DNA from: an uncultured Actinotalea sp.
Lineage (GTDB): Bacteria; Actinomycetota; Actinomycetes; Actinomycetales; Cellulomonadaceae
Direction: 5' to 3'
Length of the DNA stretch: 8,975 nucleotides
NCBI RefSeq assembly: GCF_946885855.1
Contig: NZ_CAMPHH010000139.1
Span: 1-8,975, forward strand
Shown: positions 1 to 5,549 of the stretch, one piece after another
Layout: each line of letters opens with the position of its first letter
How positions within the stretch are numbered: the stretch's first letter is position 1
Notes under the pieces: model-generated
The model's database searches: none
The model's input: only the letters and a program-made list of their open reading frames with translations
Told to the model about the DNA's origin: nothing
Made by a program: the position numbers and the translations under genes

Positions 1-1239
1 TCCCCGGACCGCCCGCGCGCCGTCCGGCGCACCGCGACCCGCCTCGCCGACGGACGCGACCTGCTCTACTTCGACGACTCCGAGCCGTACGTCTCCGGCA
101 CCGCCACCCGGCGCCTGGACGACCCCCGCCCCCTGCCGGACCGGTTCGCGCCGGTCGTCGGTGAGGACGGCACCGAGCGCCCCGTCACGGGCCCGGAGAT
201 GCGGCAGGACCCGCTGACCGGGGACTGGATCCCCATGGCCTCGCACCGGATGAACCGCACCCACCTGCCCGCCGCGGACTCCTGCCCGCTGTGCCCGGCC
301 CGCCCCGGCACGGCGTACAGCGACGGCGAGGTGCCGGACACGGACTACGACGTGGTCGTCTTCGAGAACCGGTTCCCCGCGCTCATGCAGCTGCCCGGCG
401 TCGCTGTGGACCACACGTGGCAGGTCGACGACGAGCCCCTGTGGCCGGCGCGCGCTGCGGCGGGCCGGTGCGAGGTCGTCTGCTTCTCCTCCCACCACGA
501 GCAGTCGTTCACCGACCTCACGCCGCGGCGGGTGCGCACGATCATCGAGGCGTGGGCGGACCGGACCCGCGAGCTGTCCGCGCTGCCCGGGATCGAGCAG
601 GTGTTCTGCTTCGAGAACCGCGGCCGGGAGATCGGCGTGACGCTGCCCCACCCGCACGGGCAGATCTACGCCTTCCCCTTCGTCACCCCGCGCACCCAGG
701 CGATGCTGCGCCGCGCCGCCGAGCACCGCGCCGCCACCGGCGGCCACCTGCTGCGCGACGTCCTCGACGCCGAGCGCCGCGCCGGCACCCGCGTCGTCCT
801 GCAGTCCGCGCACTGGACCGCCTACGTGCCCGCCGCCGCGCGCTGGCCCGTCGAGGTGCACCTCGCCCCGCACCGCGACGTGCCGGACCTGCCGGCGCTC
901 ACCGACGACGAGCGCGACGACCTCGCCGCGATCTACCTCGAGCTCCTGCGCCGCCTGGACCGGTTCTTCGTCGACCCGGCCACCGGCGCGCGTATCCCCC
1001 TGCCGTACATCGCCGGCTGGCACCAGGCCGTCGTCGGCGAGGGTCGGGACCTCGGCCGCCTCCACCTGCAGGTGCTGTCCGTCCTGCGCGCGCCCGGCAA
1101 GCTCAAGTACCTCGCCGGCGTGGAGTCCGGCATGGCGGCGTGGATCAGCGACACCACACCCGAGCGCGTCGCGGCCCGGCTGCAGGAGCTCGGCCCGGTC
1201 CGCCTCGACACCACCCCCGACACGGAGGACGCCCGATGA
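1..1239 (+). CDS. galT: Galactose-1-phosphate uridylyltransferase, 5' end missing
   Basis: GalT moves UMP from UDP-glucose to galactose-1-phosphate, giving UDP-galactose and glucose-1-phosphate (cytoplasm, Leloir pathway). The frame is open from base 1 and its first codons encode typical actinobacterial GalT N-terminal sequence (VRRTATRLADGR, then LLYFDD). The start is therefore a few codons to the left of the window, and the in-frame ATG at 199 is internal. Visible hallmarks: the Cys pair of SCPLCP (about 282-299), a probable metal site; CFSSHHEQSF (about 481-510), holding the His that corresponds to a zinc ligand in the E. coli enzyme; and the HPHGQ active site with HPH at 649-657, whose second His is the family nucleophile. 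Late motifs AGWHQ, LHLQVLSVLRAPGKLKYLAG and SDTTPE match the C-terminal domain. There is no frameshift. The stop TGA overlaps the galK start. Confidence 0.96.
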   Translation, partial: SPDRPRAVRRTATRLADGRDLLYFDDSEPYVSGTATRRLDDPRPLPDRFAPVVGEDGTERPVTGPEMRQDPLTGDWIPMASHRMNRTHLPAADSCPLCPARPGTAYSDGEVPDTDYDVVVFENRFPALMQLPGVAVDHTWQVDDEPLWPARAAAGRCEVVCFSSHHEQSFTDLTPRRVRTIIEAWADRTRELSALPGIEQVFCFENRGREIGVTLPHPHGQIYAFPFVTPRTQAMLRRAAEHRAATGGHLLRDVLDAERRAGTRVVLQSAHWTAYVPAAARWPVEVHLAPHRDVPDLPALTDDERDDLAAIYLELLRRLDRFFVDPATGARIPLPYIAGWHQAVVGEGRDLGRLHLQVLSVLRAPGKLKYLAGVESGMAAWISDTTPERVAARLQELGPVRLDTTPDTEDAR

Positions 1240-2585
1240 GCGAGCAGGCCGTCGAGATGCTCCCGGCGTGGACCCAGGCCGAGGGTGCCGCACGGGCCGC
1301 CGCGGCCTTCCGCGAGCGCTTCGGCACCGACCCCGACGGCGTCTGGTCGGCCCCCGGGCGCGTCAACGTCATCGGCGAGCACACGGACTACAACGGCGGC
1401 CTGTGCCTGCCCATGGCGCTGCCGCACCGGACGTACGTCGCCCTGGCCACGCGCCGGCCTCCTGGCGCGGCCGCCGACGGCGACGCGGCGTCCGGCGCCG
1501 CGGTTTCCGGCACCGCAGTGTCCGGCACCGCGGTGTTCGGCGCCGCGGTGTTCGGCACAGCGGTGAGCGACCCGGCCGACCCGGAGCTCGTGCGCCTCGC
1601 CTCCGCCCAGGAGTCGGGCACGTGGGAGGGCCGGCTCGCGGACGTCGCCCCCGGCTCCGTGCCGGGGTGGGCCGCGTACGCCGTCGGCGTCGCGTGGGCC
1701 CTGCGGCAGGACGGCCACGCGGTGACCGGCTTCGACGCCGTCGTCGACTCGTGCGTGCCGTACGGCGCGGGCCTGTCCTCCTCGGCCGCCCTGGAGTGCG
1801 CCGTCGCCGTCGCCCTGGACGACGTGCACGGCCTCGGCCTCGCCGCCGACGACGCCGGCCGGGCCCGCCTCGCGGCGGCGTGCATCCGGGCGGAGAACGA
1901 GATCGCCGGGGCCCCGACGGGCGGCATGGACCAGTCGGCGTCGCTGCGCTGCACCGCCGGGCACGCCCTGCTCCTCGACAACCGCGACGGCTCGACCCGG
2001 CACATCCCCTTCGACCTGGCGGCGCACGGGCTCGCGCTGCTCGTCGTCGACACCCGCGCCCCGCACCAGCTCGCCGACGGGCAGTACGCCGCCCGGCGCG
2101 CGCAGTGCCACGCGGCGGCCGACGCCCTCGGCCTGCCGACGCTCCGTGAGGTGGACGACCTCGACGCCGCGCTCGACCGGCTCGGCGAGGTCCTGCCGGC
2201 CGGGACGGACGTCGACGTCACCCGCCGCCGCGTGCGCCACGTGGTCACCGACACCCGCCGCGTCCAGGAGGTCGAGCGCCTGCTCGACGCCGACGAGGTC
2301 GAGCAGGTCGGACCCGTCCTCACCGCGGCCCACGCCTCCCTGCGCGACGACTACGAGGTCAGTGTCCCGGAGCTGGACCTCGCGGTCGACGCGGCCGTGG
2401 CCGCGGGGGCGCTCGGCGGTCGGATGGTCGGCGGCGGGTTCGGCGGGTCGGCGATCGCCCTCGTCCGCGCCGACGACGTCGACCGGGTCGCCACCGCCGT
2501 CGCCGACGCCTTCGCGGCGGCCGGTTTCACCGCCCCCGGATTCCTCGTGGCCACCCCCCAGGCCCCGGCGGGACGCTCCGCCTGA
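1236..2585 (+). CDS. galK: Galactokinase with an inserted pentapeptide repeat
   Basis: Galactokinase (GHMP kinase superfamily) phosphorylates galactose at C1 with ATP, supplying GalT's substrate. The 449-residue product has the galactokinase signature GRVNVIGEHTDY (residues 41-52), the phosphate-binding motif PYGAGLSSSAA (175-185), the GGMDQ segment whose Asp232 should be the catalytic base, and the C-terminal GHMP glycine motif GGRMVGGGFGG (394-404). The ATG overlaps the galT stop (ATGA, four bases) with GGAGGA at 1224-1229 seven bases upstream, so the two genes are probably translationally coupled. The protein is longer than a usual galactokinase (roughly 380-420 residues), mainly because of about 35 extra residues at 75-112 rich in Gly, Ala, Ser and Val, including five copies of a pentapeptide. 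All catalytic motifs are intact, so an active enzyme is expected. Confidence 0.96.
   Translation: MSEQAVEMLPAWTQAEGAARAAAAFRERFGTDPDGVWSAPGRVNVIGEHTDYNGGLCLPMALPHRTYVALATRRPPGAAADGDAASGAAVSGTAVSGTAVFGAAVFGTAVSDPADPELVRLASAQESGTWEGRLADVAPGSVPGWAAYAVGVAWALRQDGHAVTGFDAVVDSCVPYGAGLSSSAALECAVAVALDDVHGLGLAADDAGRARLAAACIRAENEIAGAPTGGMDQSASLRCTAGHALLLDNRDGSTRHIPFDLAAHGLALLVVDTRAPHQLADGQYAARRAQCHAAADALGLPTLREVDDLDAALDRLGEVLPAGTDVDVTRRRVRHVVTDTRRVQEVERLLDADEVEQVGPVLTAAHASLRDDYEVSVPELDLAVDAAVAAGALGGRMVGGGFGGSAIALVRADDVDRVATAVADAFAAAGFTAPGFLVATPQAPAGRSA
1491..1565 (+). repeat. Five in-frame 15-bp tandem repeats within galK
   Basis: Five head-to-tail 15-base units of the pattern TYCGGCRCMGCRGTK encode SGAAV, SGTAV, SGTAV, FGAAV and FGTAV (GalK residues 86-110). 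Units differ by a few bases, including silent changes (GTT/GTG, GCA/GCG) and Ser/Phe and Ala/Thr replacements, so the array is not freshly duplicated. The unit is a multiple of three, so copy-number change would keep the frame. It sits in the loop between RTYVALATRR and the LVRLASAQ strand, away from the catalytic motifs. Confidence 0.9.
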
Positions 2586-2586
2586 G

Positions 2587-2615
2587 AAGATCGTCCGCCT
2601 GGCGGACAGGATCTT
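2587..2615 (+). terminator. Hairpin just after galK, candidate terminator
   Basis: Beginning two bases after the galK stop, AAGATC (2587-2592) pairs with GATCTT (2610-2615), and GTCCGC (2593-2598) pairs with GCGGAC (2602-2607). This leaves a three-base loop and a two-base bulge (AG, 2608-2609). There is no T-run after it, as is common in high-GC actinobacteria, so its efficiency as an intrinsic terminator cannot be judged. Its position at the end of galT-galK fits a terminator or a 3' RNA-stabilising stem. Confidence 0.5.
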
Positions 2616-2884
2616 GACGGTCATTCCTGGTGGGGGAAATGCGGCGCGTCGCGGATTGTGCGCGCACCTTTCCCTGATCGCACGCCGATCGATTTCGGCC
2701 GCTCTGACCAGCGACAACGCAGCCGGAGCGCCGTCCGAGAACGCGTCGGCGACACCTTTTTCGCAGCCGAGGGACGCGCGGTCCAAGGTCGTCGATCTCC
2801 GTCACATCATCTTCACGTGGTGATCTCGGTTCGCCGTTTGCGGGCCCATTTCGCCGGTGGTCGCATGGAGCAACGGACGACGCC

Positions 2885-2924
2885 GGTCCGGGCCTCCCGG
2901 AGACCCCGGCGAACCGCCCGGACC
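2885..2924 (+). promoter_or_regulatory. 9-bp inverted repeat in the leader of the PRC/DUF2382 gene
   Basis: GGTCCGGGC (2885-2893) is perfectly matched by GCCCGGACC (2916-2924) across a 22-base spacer. It ends 21 bases before the AGGAGG ribosome-binding site (2946-2951) of the gene starting at 2957. It could be a leader-RNA stem or a protein-binding operator. The sequence alone does not decide, and GC-rich DNA makes such repeats fairly likely by chance. Confidence 0.4.
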
Positions 2925-2956
2925 TCGCGTCACCACACCGAGACCAGGAGGTCCCC

Positions 2957-3760
2957 ATGATCACCACCGAGCAGGTCCAGCAGGTCATCGGCACCACCGT
3001 GCGGTCCACCGACGGCGAGAAGGTGGGCAAGGTCGGGCAGGTCTACTTCGACGACGTCACCGGGCAGCCGGCCTGGGTCACCGTCCAGACCGGCCTCTTC
3101 GGCACTCGCGAGTCGTTCGTGCCGGTCGACAGCGCCGACGTGCGCGACGGCGAGGTGACGGTGCCCTTCACCAAGGACCGGATCAAGGACGCGCCCACCA
3201 TCGACGCCGACCAGCACCTCAGCGAGGCGGAGGAGGCGGAGCTCTACCGGTACTACGGGGTCGAGTACGGCACCGCGGGGATGACCGACACGGACTCGTA
3301 CGGCACCACGGGCACCACGGGCACCACGGGCACCACCGGCACGGAGGCGTACGCCGGCACCGGCCGCACCGGCACCGCGGGTCACGCGGACGACGACGCG
3401 ATGACCCTCTCGGAGGAGCACCTCGACGTCGGCACCGAGCGCGTCGAGACCGGCCGCGTCCGCCTGCGCAAGCACGTCGTCACCGAGAACGTCACGAAGA
3501 CCGTGCCGGTCACGCGCGAGGAGGTCCGCCTCGAGCGCGAGCCGATCACGGACGCCAACCGCGGCGACGCCCTCGACGGCCCCGAGCTCACCGACGGCGA
3601 GCACGAGGTGACCCTCCACGAGGAGCGGCCGGTCGTGCACAAGGAGACCGTCCCGACCGAGCGGGTCCGCCTCGGCACCGAGGAGGTCACGACCCAGGAG
3701 ACCGTGTCGGACCAGGTCCGCCACGAGGAGGTCGACACGAACGGCGACGTGCGGCGCTGA
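2957..3760 (+). CDS. PRC-barrel and DUF2382 (YsnF/AvaK-like) domain protein
   Basis: A 267-residue soluble protein with no signal peptide or membrane segment. Residues about 4-85 form a PRC-barrel-like domain (IGTTVRSTDGEKVGKVGQVYFDD, then TGLFGTRESFVPVD in the middle). Residues about 105-148 are a Gly/Thr-rich linker with four GTT-type tripeptides. Residues about 149-262 match DUF2382, the conserved part of YsnF/AvaK proteins (MTLSEEHLDVGTERVETG, VTREEVRLEREPI), rich in charged heptad-like beta segments. The pair of domains is common in actinobacteria, often in several paralogues, and related YsnF proteins are linked to general stress; the biochemical role is not known. The start is well supported: AGGAGGT at 2946-2952 lies four bases before the ATG. 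A strong terminator follows, so it is probably a single-gene unit. Confidence 0.9.
   Translation: MITTEQVQQVIGTTVRSTDGEKVGKVGQVYFDDVTGQPAWVTVQTGLFGTRESFVPVDSADVRDGEVTVPFTKDRIKDAPTIDADQHLSEAEEAELYRYYGVEYGTAGMTDTDSYGTTGTTGTTGTTGTEAYAGTGRTGTAGHADDDAMTLSEEHLDVGTERVETGRVRLRKHVVTENVTKTVPVTREEVRLEREPITDANRGDALDGPELTDGEHEVTLHEERPVVHKETVPTERVRLGTEEVTTQETVSDQVRHEEVDTNGDVRR
3302..3337 (+). repeat. Four 9-bp tandem repeats in the interdomain linker
   Basis: GGCACCACG occurs three times in a row (3302-3328) and a fourth time with a single change (GGCACCACC, 3329-3337). It encodes repeated Gly-Thr-Thr in the linker between the PRC-barrel and DUF2382 domains. The first three copies are identical at the DNA level, suggesting recent slippage. 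The unit is a multiple of three, so the frame survives copy-number change and only linker length would vary. Confidence 0.9.
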
Positions 3761-3852
3761 CCGCGCCGCACCGCCGCGGGCGGGGCTCCGACCCCGACCG
3801 CGACCGGACTCCGCCCGGCCCGGCCCACCCCCTCACCGGGACGTGGCGGCGA

Positions 3853-3886
3853 CCGAAGGCCCCCCGCCGACGCGGGGGGCCTTCGG
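3853..3886 (+). terminator. Strong intrinsic terminator hairpin
   Basis: A perfect 15-bp stem: CCGAAGGCCCCCCGC (3853-3867) pairs with GCGGGGGGCCTTCGG (3872-3886) around the loop CGAC (3868-3871). It lies 92 bases after the stop of the DUF2382 gene and ahead of the next gene's likely promoter. There is no T-run, as is usual for strong GC-rich terminator stems in actinobacteria. It should separate the two transcription units and, being symmetrical, could also stop transcription from the other side. Confidence 0.88.
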
Positions 3887-3954
3887 CATGTGGCCGGGCA
3901 CCCGGTGCGTCCCCGCGCGGACGGCGGGAGCGCTCCGACCCGCCGACGACGCTC

Positions 3955-3980
3955 GGTCAAGACTTCACCAACCGGCGTCA
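3955..3980 (+). repeat. Two-part motif shared with the leader of the lipoprotein gene, copy 1
   Basis: GGTCAAGAC (3955-3963), seven bases, then ACCGGCGTCA (3971-3980). The same ten bases recur at 5443-5452, preceded by GGTGAAGAC (5430-5438) with a four-base gap. It overlaps the candidate promoter of the ATPase-PAS gene. It may be a shared regulator site or chance. Confidence 0.4.
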
Positions 3981-3987
3981 CTAGACT
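3957..3987 (+). promoter_or_regulatory. Candidate promoter of the ATPase-PAS gene
   Basis: TAGACT at 3982-3987 is a reasonable -10 box (TAnnnT type). A poor -35 match, TCAAGA at 3957-3962, lies 19 bases upstream, so the spacing is longer than ideal. It is downstream of the terminator and 57 bases before the GTG start at 4044. The -10 is plausible and the -35 weak. Confidence 0.35.
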
Positions 3988-4043
3988 GCGGTGACGTCGG
4001 CGGGGACGACGTGCCCGAGGTCGTCGGACGGCGGGAGACGAGT

Positions 4044-5378
4044 GTGAGCACGACGGGCGTCGCGAGCGACGGCTCGCAGGTCCGCCTCCCCCCGCACGGC
4101 AGCAGCGTGGGGGCGGCCCGTCGCTTCGTCACCGCCGCGCTCGAGCAGCACGGACTCGACGAGGACCTCGTCGACGACGCCGCCCTCGCCACCAGCGAGC
4201 TCGTCACCAACGCCGTGCTCCACGCCCGGACCGAGTTCGCCGTCCACGTCGAGCTCGCCGGGGGCACCGTCCGGATCAGCGTCGACGACGACGACGACGC
4301 CCTGCCCGTCCTGCGCGACTACGGCTCCACCGCGACGACCGGGCGCGGCCTCGCCGTCGTCAGGCAGGTGGCCGAGCAGGTCGGCGCGGAGCCCCGGGCG
4401 GGCGGCAAGCGCGTCTGGTTCACCCTGCGCGCGGTGCCCACCCCCCGCCCTGCGGGCGGGGATGCCTCGACGCTGCCCACCGTCGCCCCCGGGACGCCGA
4501 CGACGGCGCGCACCGCCGTCCTCCGGGACCTGCCGGTCGCCCTGTGGGAGGCCGCCCGGCGCCACGAGGAGGCCGCGCTGCGGGAGATGGCGCTCTTCCA
4601 CGGCGAGCGCCTGCCCGAGGCCTTCGACGCGTGGGACTGGTTCAACGCGGCGATGACGGCGCACTCCCAGATCGACCGCGCCGTCGAGCACGAGGTGCAC
4701 GAGCAGCGGCGGATGCTGGCGGAGCTGACCGGACCCCGCGCGCGCCCGGCGCTGCCCGGGATCGAGACCGTCACCGTCCCGGTACCGGTCGAGGACGACC
4801 TGCCCGACCGCCTCGCCCAGCTGCTGCGCACCCTCGAGGAGGCGGAGTGGCGGGCTGCGGCCGGCCAGCTCCTCATCCGCCCGGCGCTGCGCGAGGTCGT
4901 CGCGCTGCGGGACTGGTGCTGCGAGCAGGTGATCGGACAGGTCGAGGGCGCCCCACCGCGCGCGTGGCCCGACGTCCTGGCCGACGACGACGCCGCGCGC
5001 CCCCACGGCCGCCGGGTGCGCGAGGCGGTGCCGGCCCCGGAGTGGGACGCCGCCGTCGTGCGCCTCTCCCTCGCACCGGTCGTCGCCGTCGACGACCACG
5101 ACCGGGTCCTCGCGGTGAGCGATGCCGCCGCCGCCCGCTACCGCTGGGACCCCGCGGACCTCGTGGGCCGGCGGATCGTCTCGCTCGTCCCGGCGCGCCT
5201 GCGGGACGCCCACGTCGCCGCGTTCACCCGGCACCAGGTCGCGGGCCGCAGCGCCGTCCTGGAGCGGGAGTTCGTCCTGCCGGTGCTGCGCGGTGACGGC
5301 GCGGAGGTGCCCTGCCGCATGCGGCTGGAGGTCACGGAGGCGTCGGGCCGGACCGTCTTCCTCGCCTGGTTGCGCTGA
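4044..5378 (+). CDS. RsbW-like ATPase fused to a helical region and a PAS domain
   Basis: A 444-residue cytoplasmic protein. Residues about 12-130 are a HATPase_c domain of the anti-sigma-factor/serine-kinase (RsbW) type: N-box ELVTNAVLHA (52-61, with Asn56), acidic segment SVDDDDDALP (79-88), and ATP-lid motif TTGRGLAVV (98-106) ending in KRVWFTLR. Residues about 130-157 are a Pro/Thr-rich linker. Residues about 158-315 are mostly helical and charged (DLPVALWEAARRHEEAALRE, later LREVVALRDWCCEQV), with adjacent Cys292-Cys293; I recognise no named domain. Residues about 335-444 look like a PAS domain (LAPVVAVDDHDRVLAVSDAA; DLVGRRIVSLVP). There is no SpoIIE phosphatase, HisKA domain or membrane segment. 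The GTG at 4044 has GGGAG at 4033-4037; an in-frame GTG at 4011 with GGGGA at 4002-4006 is an alternative adding 11 residues. The likely role is a sensor that phosphorylates or sequesters a regulator; the partner is unknown. Confidence 0.87.
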   Translation: MSTTGVASDGSQVRLPPHGSSVGAARRFVTAALEQHGLDEDLVDDAALATSELVTNAVLHARTEFAVHVELAGGTVRISVDDDDDALPVLRDYGSTATTGRGLAVVRQVAEQVGAEPRAGGKRVWFTLRAVPTPRPAGGDASTLPTVAPGTPTTARTAVLRDLPVALWEAARRHEEAALREMALFHGERLPEAFDAWDWFNAAMTAHSQIDRAVEHEVHEQRRMLAELTGPRARPALPGIETVTVPVPVEDDLPDRLAQLLRTLEEAEWRAAAGQLLIRPALREVVALRDWCCEQVIGQVEGAPPRAWPDVLADDDAARPHGRRVREAVPAPEWDAAVVRLSLAPVVAVDDHDRVLAVSDAAAARYRWDPADLVGRRIVSLVPARLRDAHVAAFTRHQVAGRSAVLEREFVLPVLRGDGAEVPCRMRLEVTEASGRTVFLAWLR

Positions 5379-5429
5379 GGCGTCGGTCGGCGGCGCCGGC
5401 GCCACTCGACCTGGCGGCTCCGCCGTTCG

Positions 5430-5452
5430 GGTGAAGACCCTGACCGGCGTCA
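5430..5452 (+). repeat. Two-part motif shared with the ATPase-PAS promoter, copy 2
   Basis: GGTGAAGAC (5430-5438), four bases, then ACCGGCGTCA (5443-5452). The second half is identical to 3971-3980, and the first half differs from 3955-3963 by one base. It lies about 100 bases before the lipoprotein start and overlaps the inverted repeat at 5441-5465. Confidence 0.4.
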
Positions 5453-5485
5453 GGCGGACCGGTCACAACTCATCCCCGAGGATGA
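5441..5485 (+). promoter_or_regulatory. Two adjacent inverted repeats upstream of the lipoprotein gene
   Basis: TGACCGG (5441-5447) is matched by CCGGTCA (5459-5465) across 11 bases. Immediately after, TCATCC (5470-5475) is matched by GGATGA (5480-5485) around the loop CCGA. The nine bases CCGGTCACA occur directly at 5459-5467 and again at 5524-5532 near the start codon. The cluster between 5378 and 5550 suggests an operator or leader structure controlling the transport genes. It could also act as a weak terminator for the upstream gene, for which I see no strong one. Confidence 0.4.
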
Positions 5486-5508
5486 TCTCCGGGTCGGGGG
5501 GTGCCCGC

Positions 5509-5514
5509 TAGGGT
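5509..5514 (+). promoter_or_regulatory. Possible -10 box of the lipoprotein-transporter operon
   Basis: TAGGGT, preceded by CCGC, fits a TAnnnT -10 and lies 35 bases before the ATG at 5550. No good -35 is visible at 16-19 bases upstream, so the call is weak. Confidence 0.25.
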
Positions 5515-5549
5515 CGCCGCGAGCCGGTCACACAGGGGGGATCTTCACC

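Larger units (their letters stand above)
2586..2956. other. 371-base gap between galK and the PRC/DUF2382 gene
   Basis: I see no convincing gene here. GC is about two thirds at 2641-2880 by hand count, clearly below the flanking genes. Contents: the post-galK hairpin (2587-2615), a 10-bp palindrome GTGCGCGCAC (2658-2667), a small stem GCCGA/TCGGC (2684-2688 with 2695-2699), a short near-palindrome TCACGTGGTGA around 2812-2822, and a 9-bp inverted repeat at 2885-2924. The promoter of the downstream gene should lie here, but I cannot pick a -10/-35 pair with confidence. Confidence 0.7.

Noticed and set aside
199..1239. GalT starting at the ATG at 199
   Set aside because: The frame is open upstream to base 1 and encodes conserved GalT N-terminal sequence, so 199 is an internal Met.
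933..2786. Long antisense open frame (617 codons) opposite galT and galK
   Set aside because: Long mirror frames are expected opposite high-GC genes. The sense frame has full family motifs, and the antisense product is low-complexity Gly/Arg/Val sequence with no recognisable domain.
2836..2861. Possible stress-sigma promoter (GTTT, 16 bases, GGTGGT) ahead of the PRC/DUF2382 gene
   Set aside because: The -10 half does not match GGGTA[TC] closely, and the call was driven by the expected stress role rather than the sequence.
2658..2960. A 100-codon open frame in the gap after galK
   Set aside because: It starts at a GTG inside a palindrome without a clear RBS, uses many A/T third positions unlike its neighbours, is very Arg-rich, and runs over the RBS and start of the next gene.
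3957..3980. FliA/sigma-28-type promoter reading of TCAAGAC...ACCGGCG
   Set aside because: The spacing is too short for that class, and the second copy of the motif has a different spacing.
5392..5403. GGCGCCGGCGCC palindrome after the ATPase-PAS gene as a terminator
   Set aside because: It is self-complementary with no room for a loop, and simple GC-rich palindromes are expected by chance at this composition.
3981..5405. Long antisense open frame opposite the ATPase-PAS gene
   Set aside because: Same mirror effect of high GC. The sense frame carries clear ATPase and PAS motifs.
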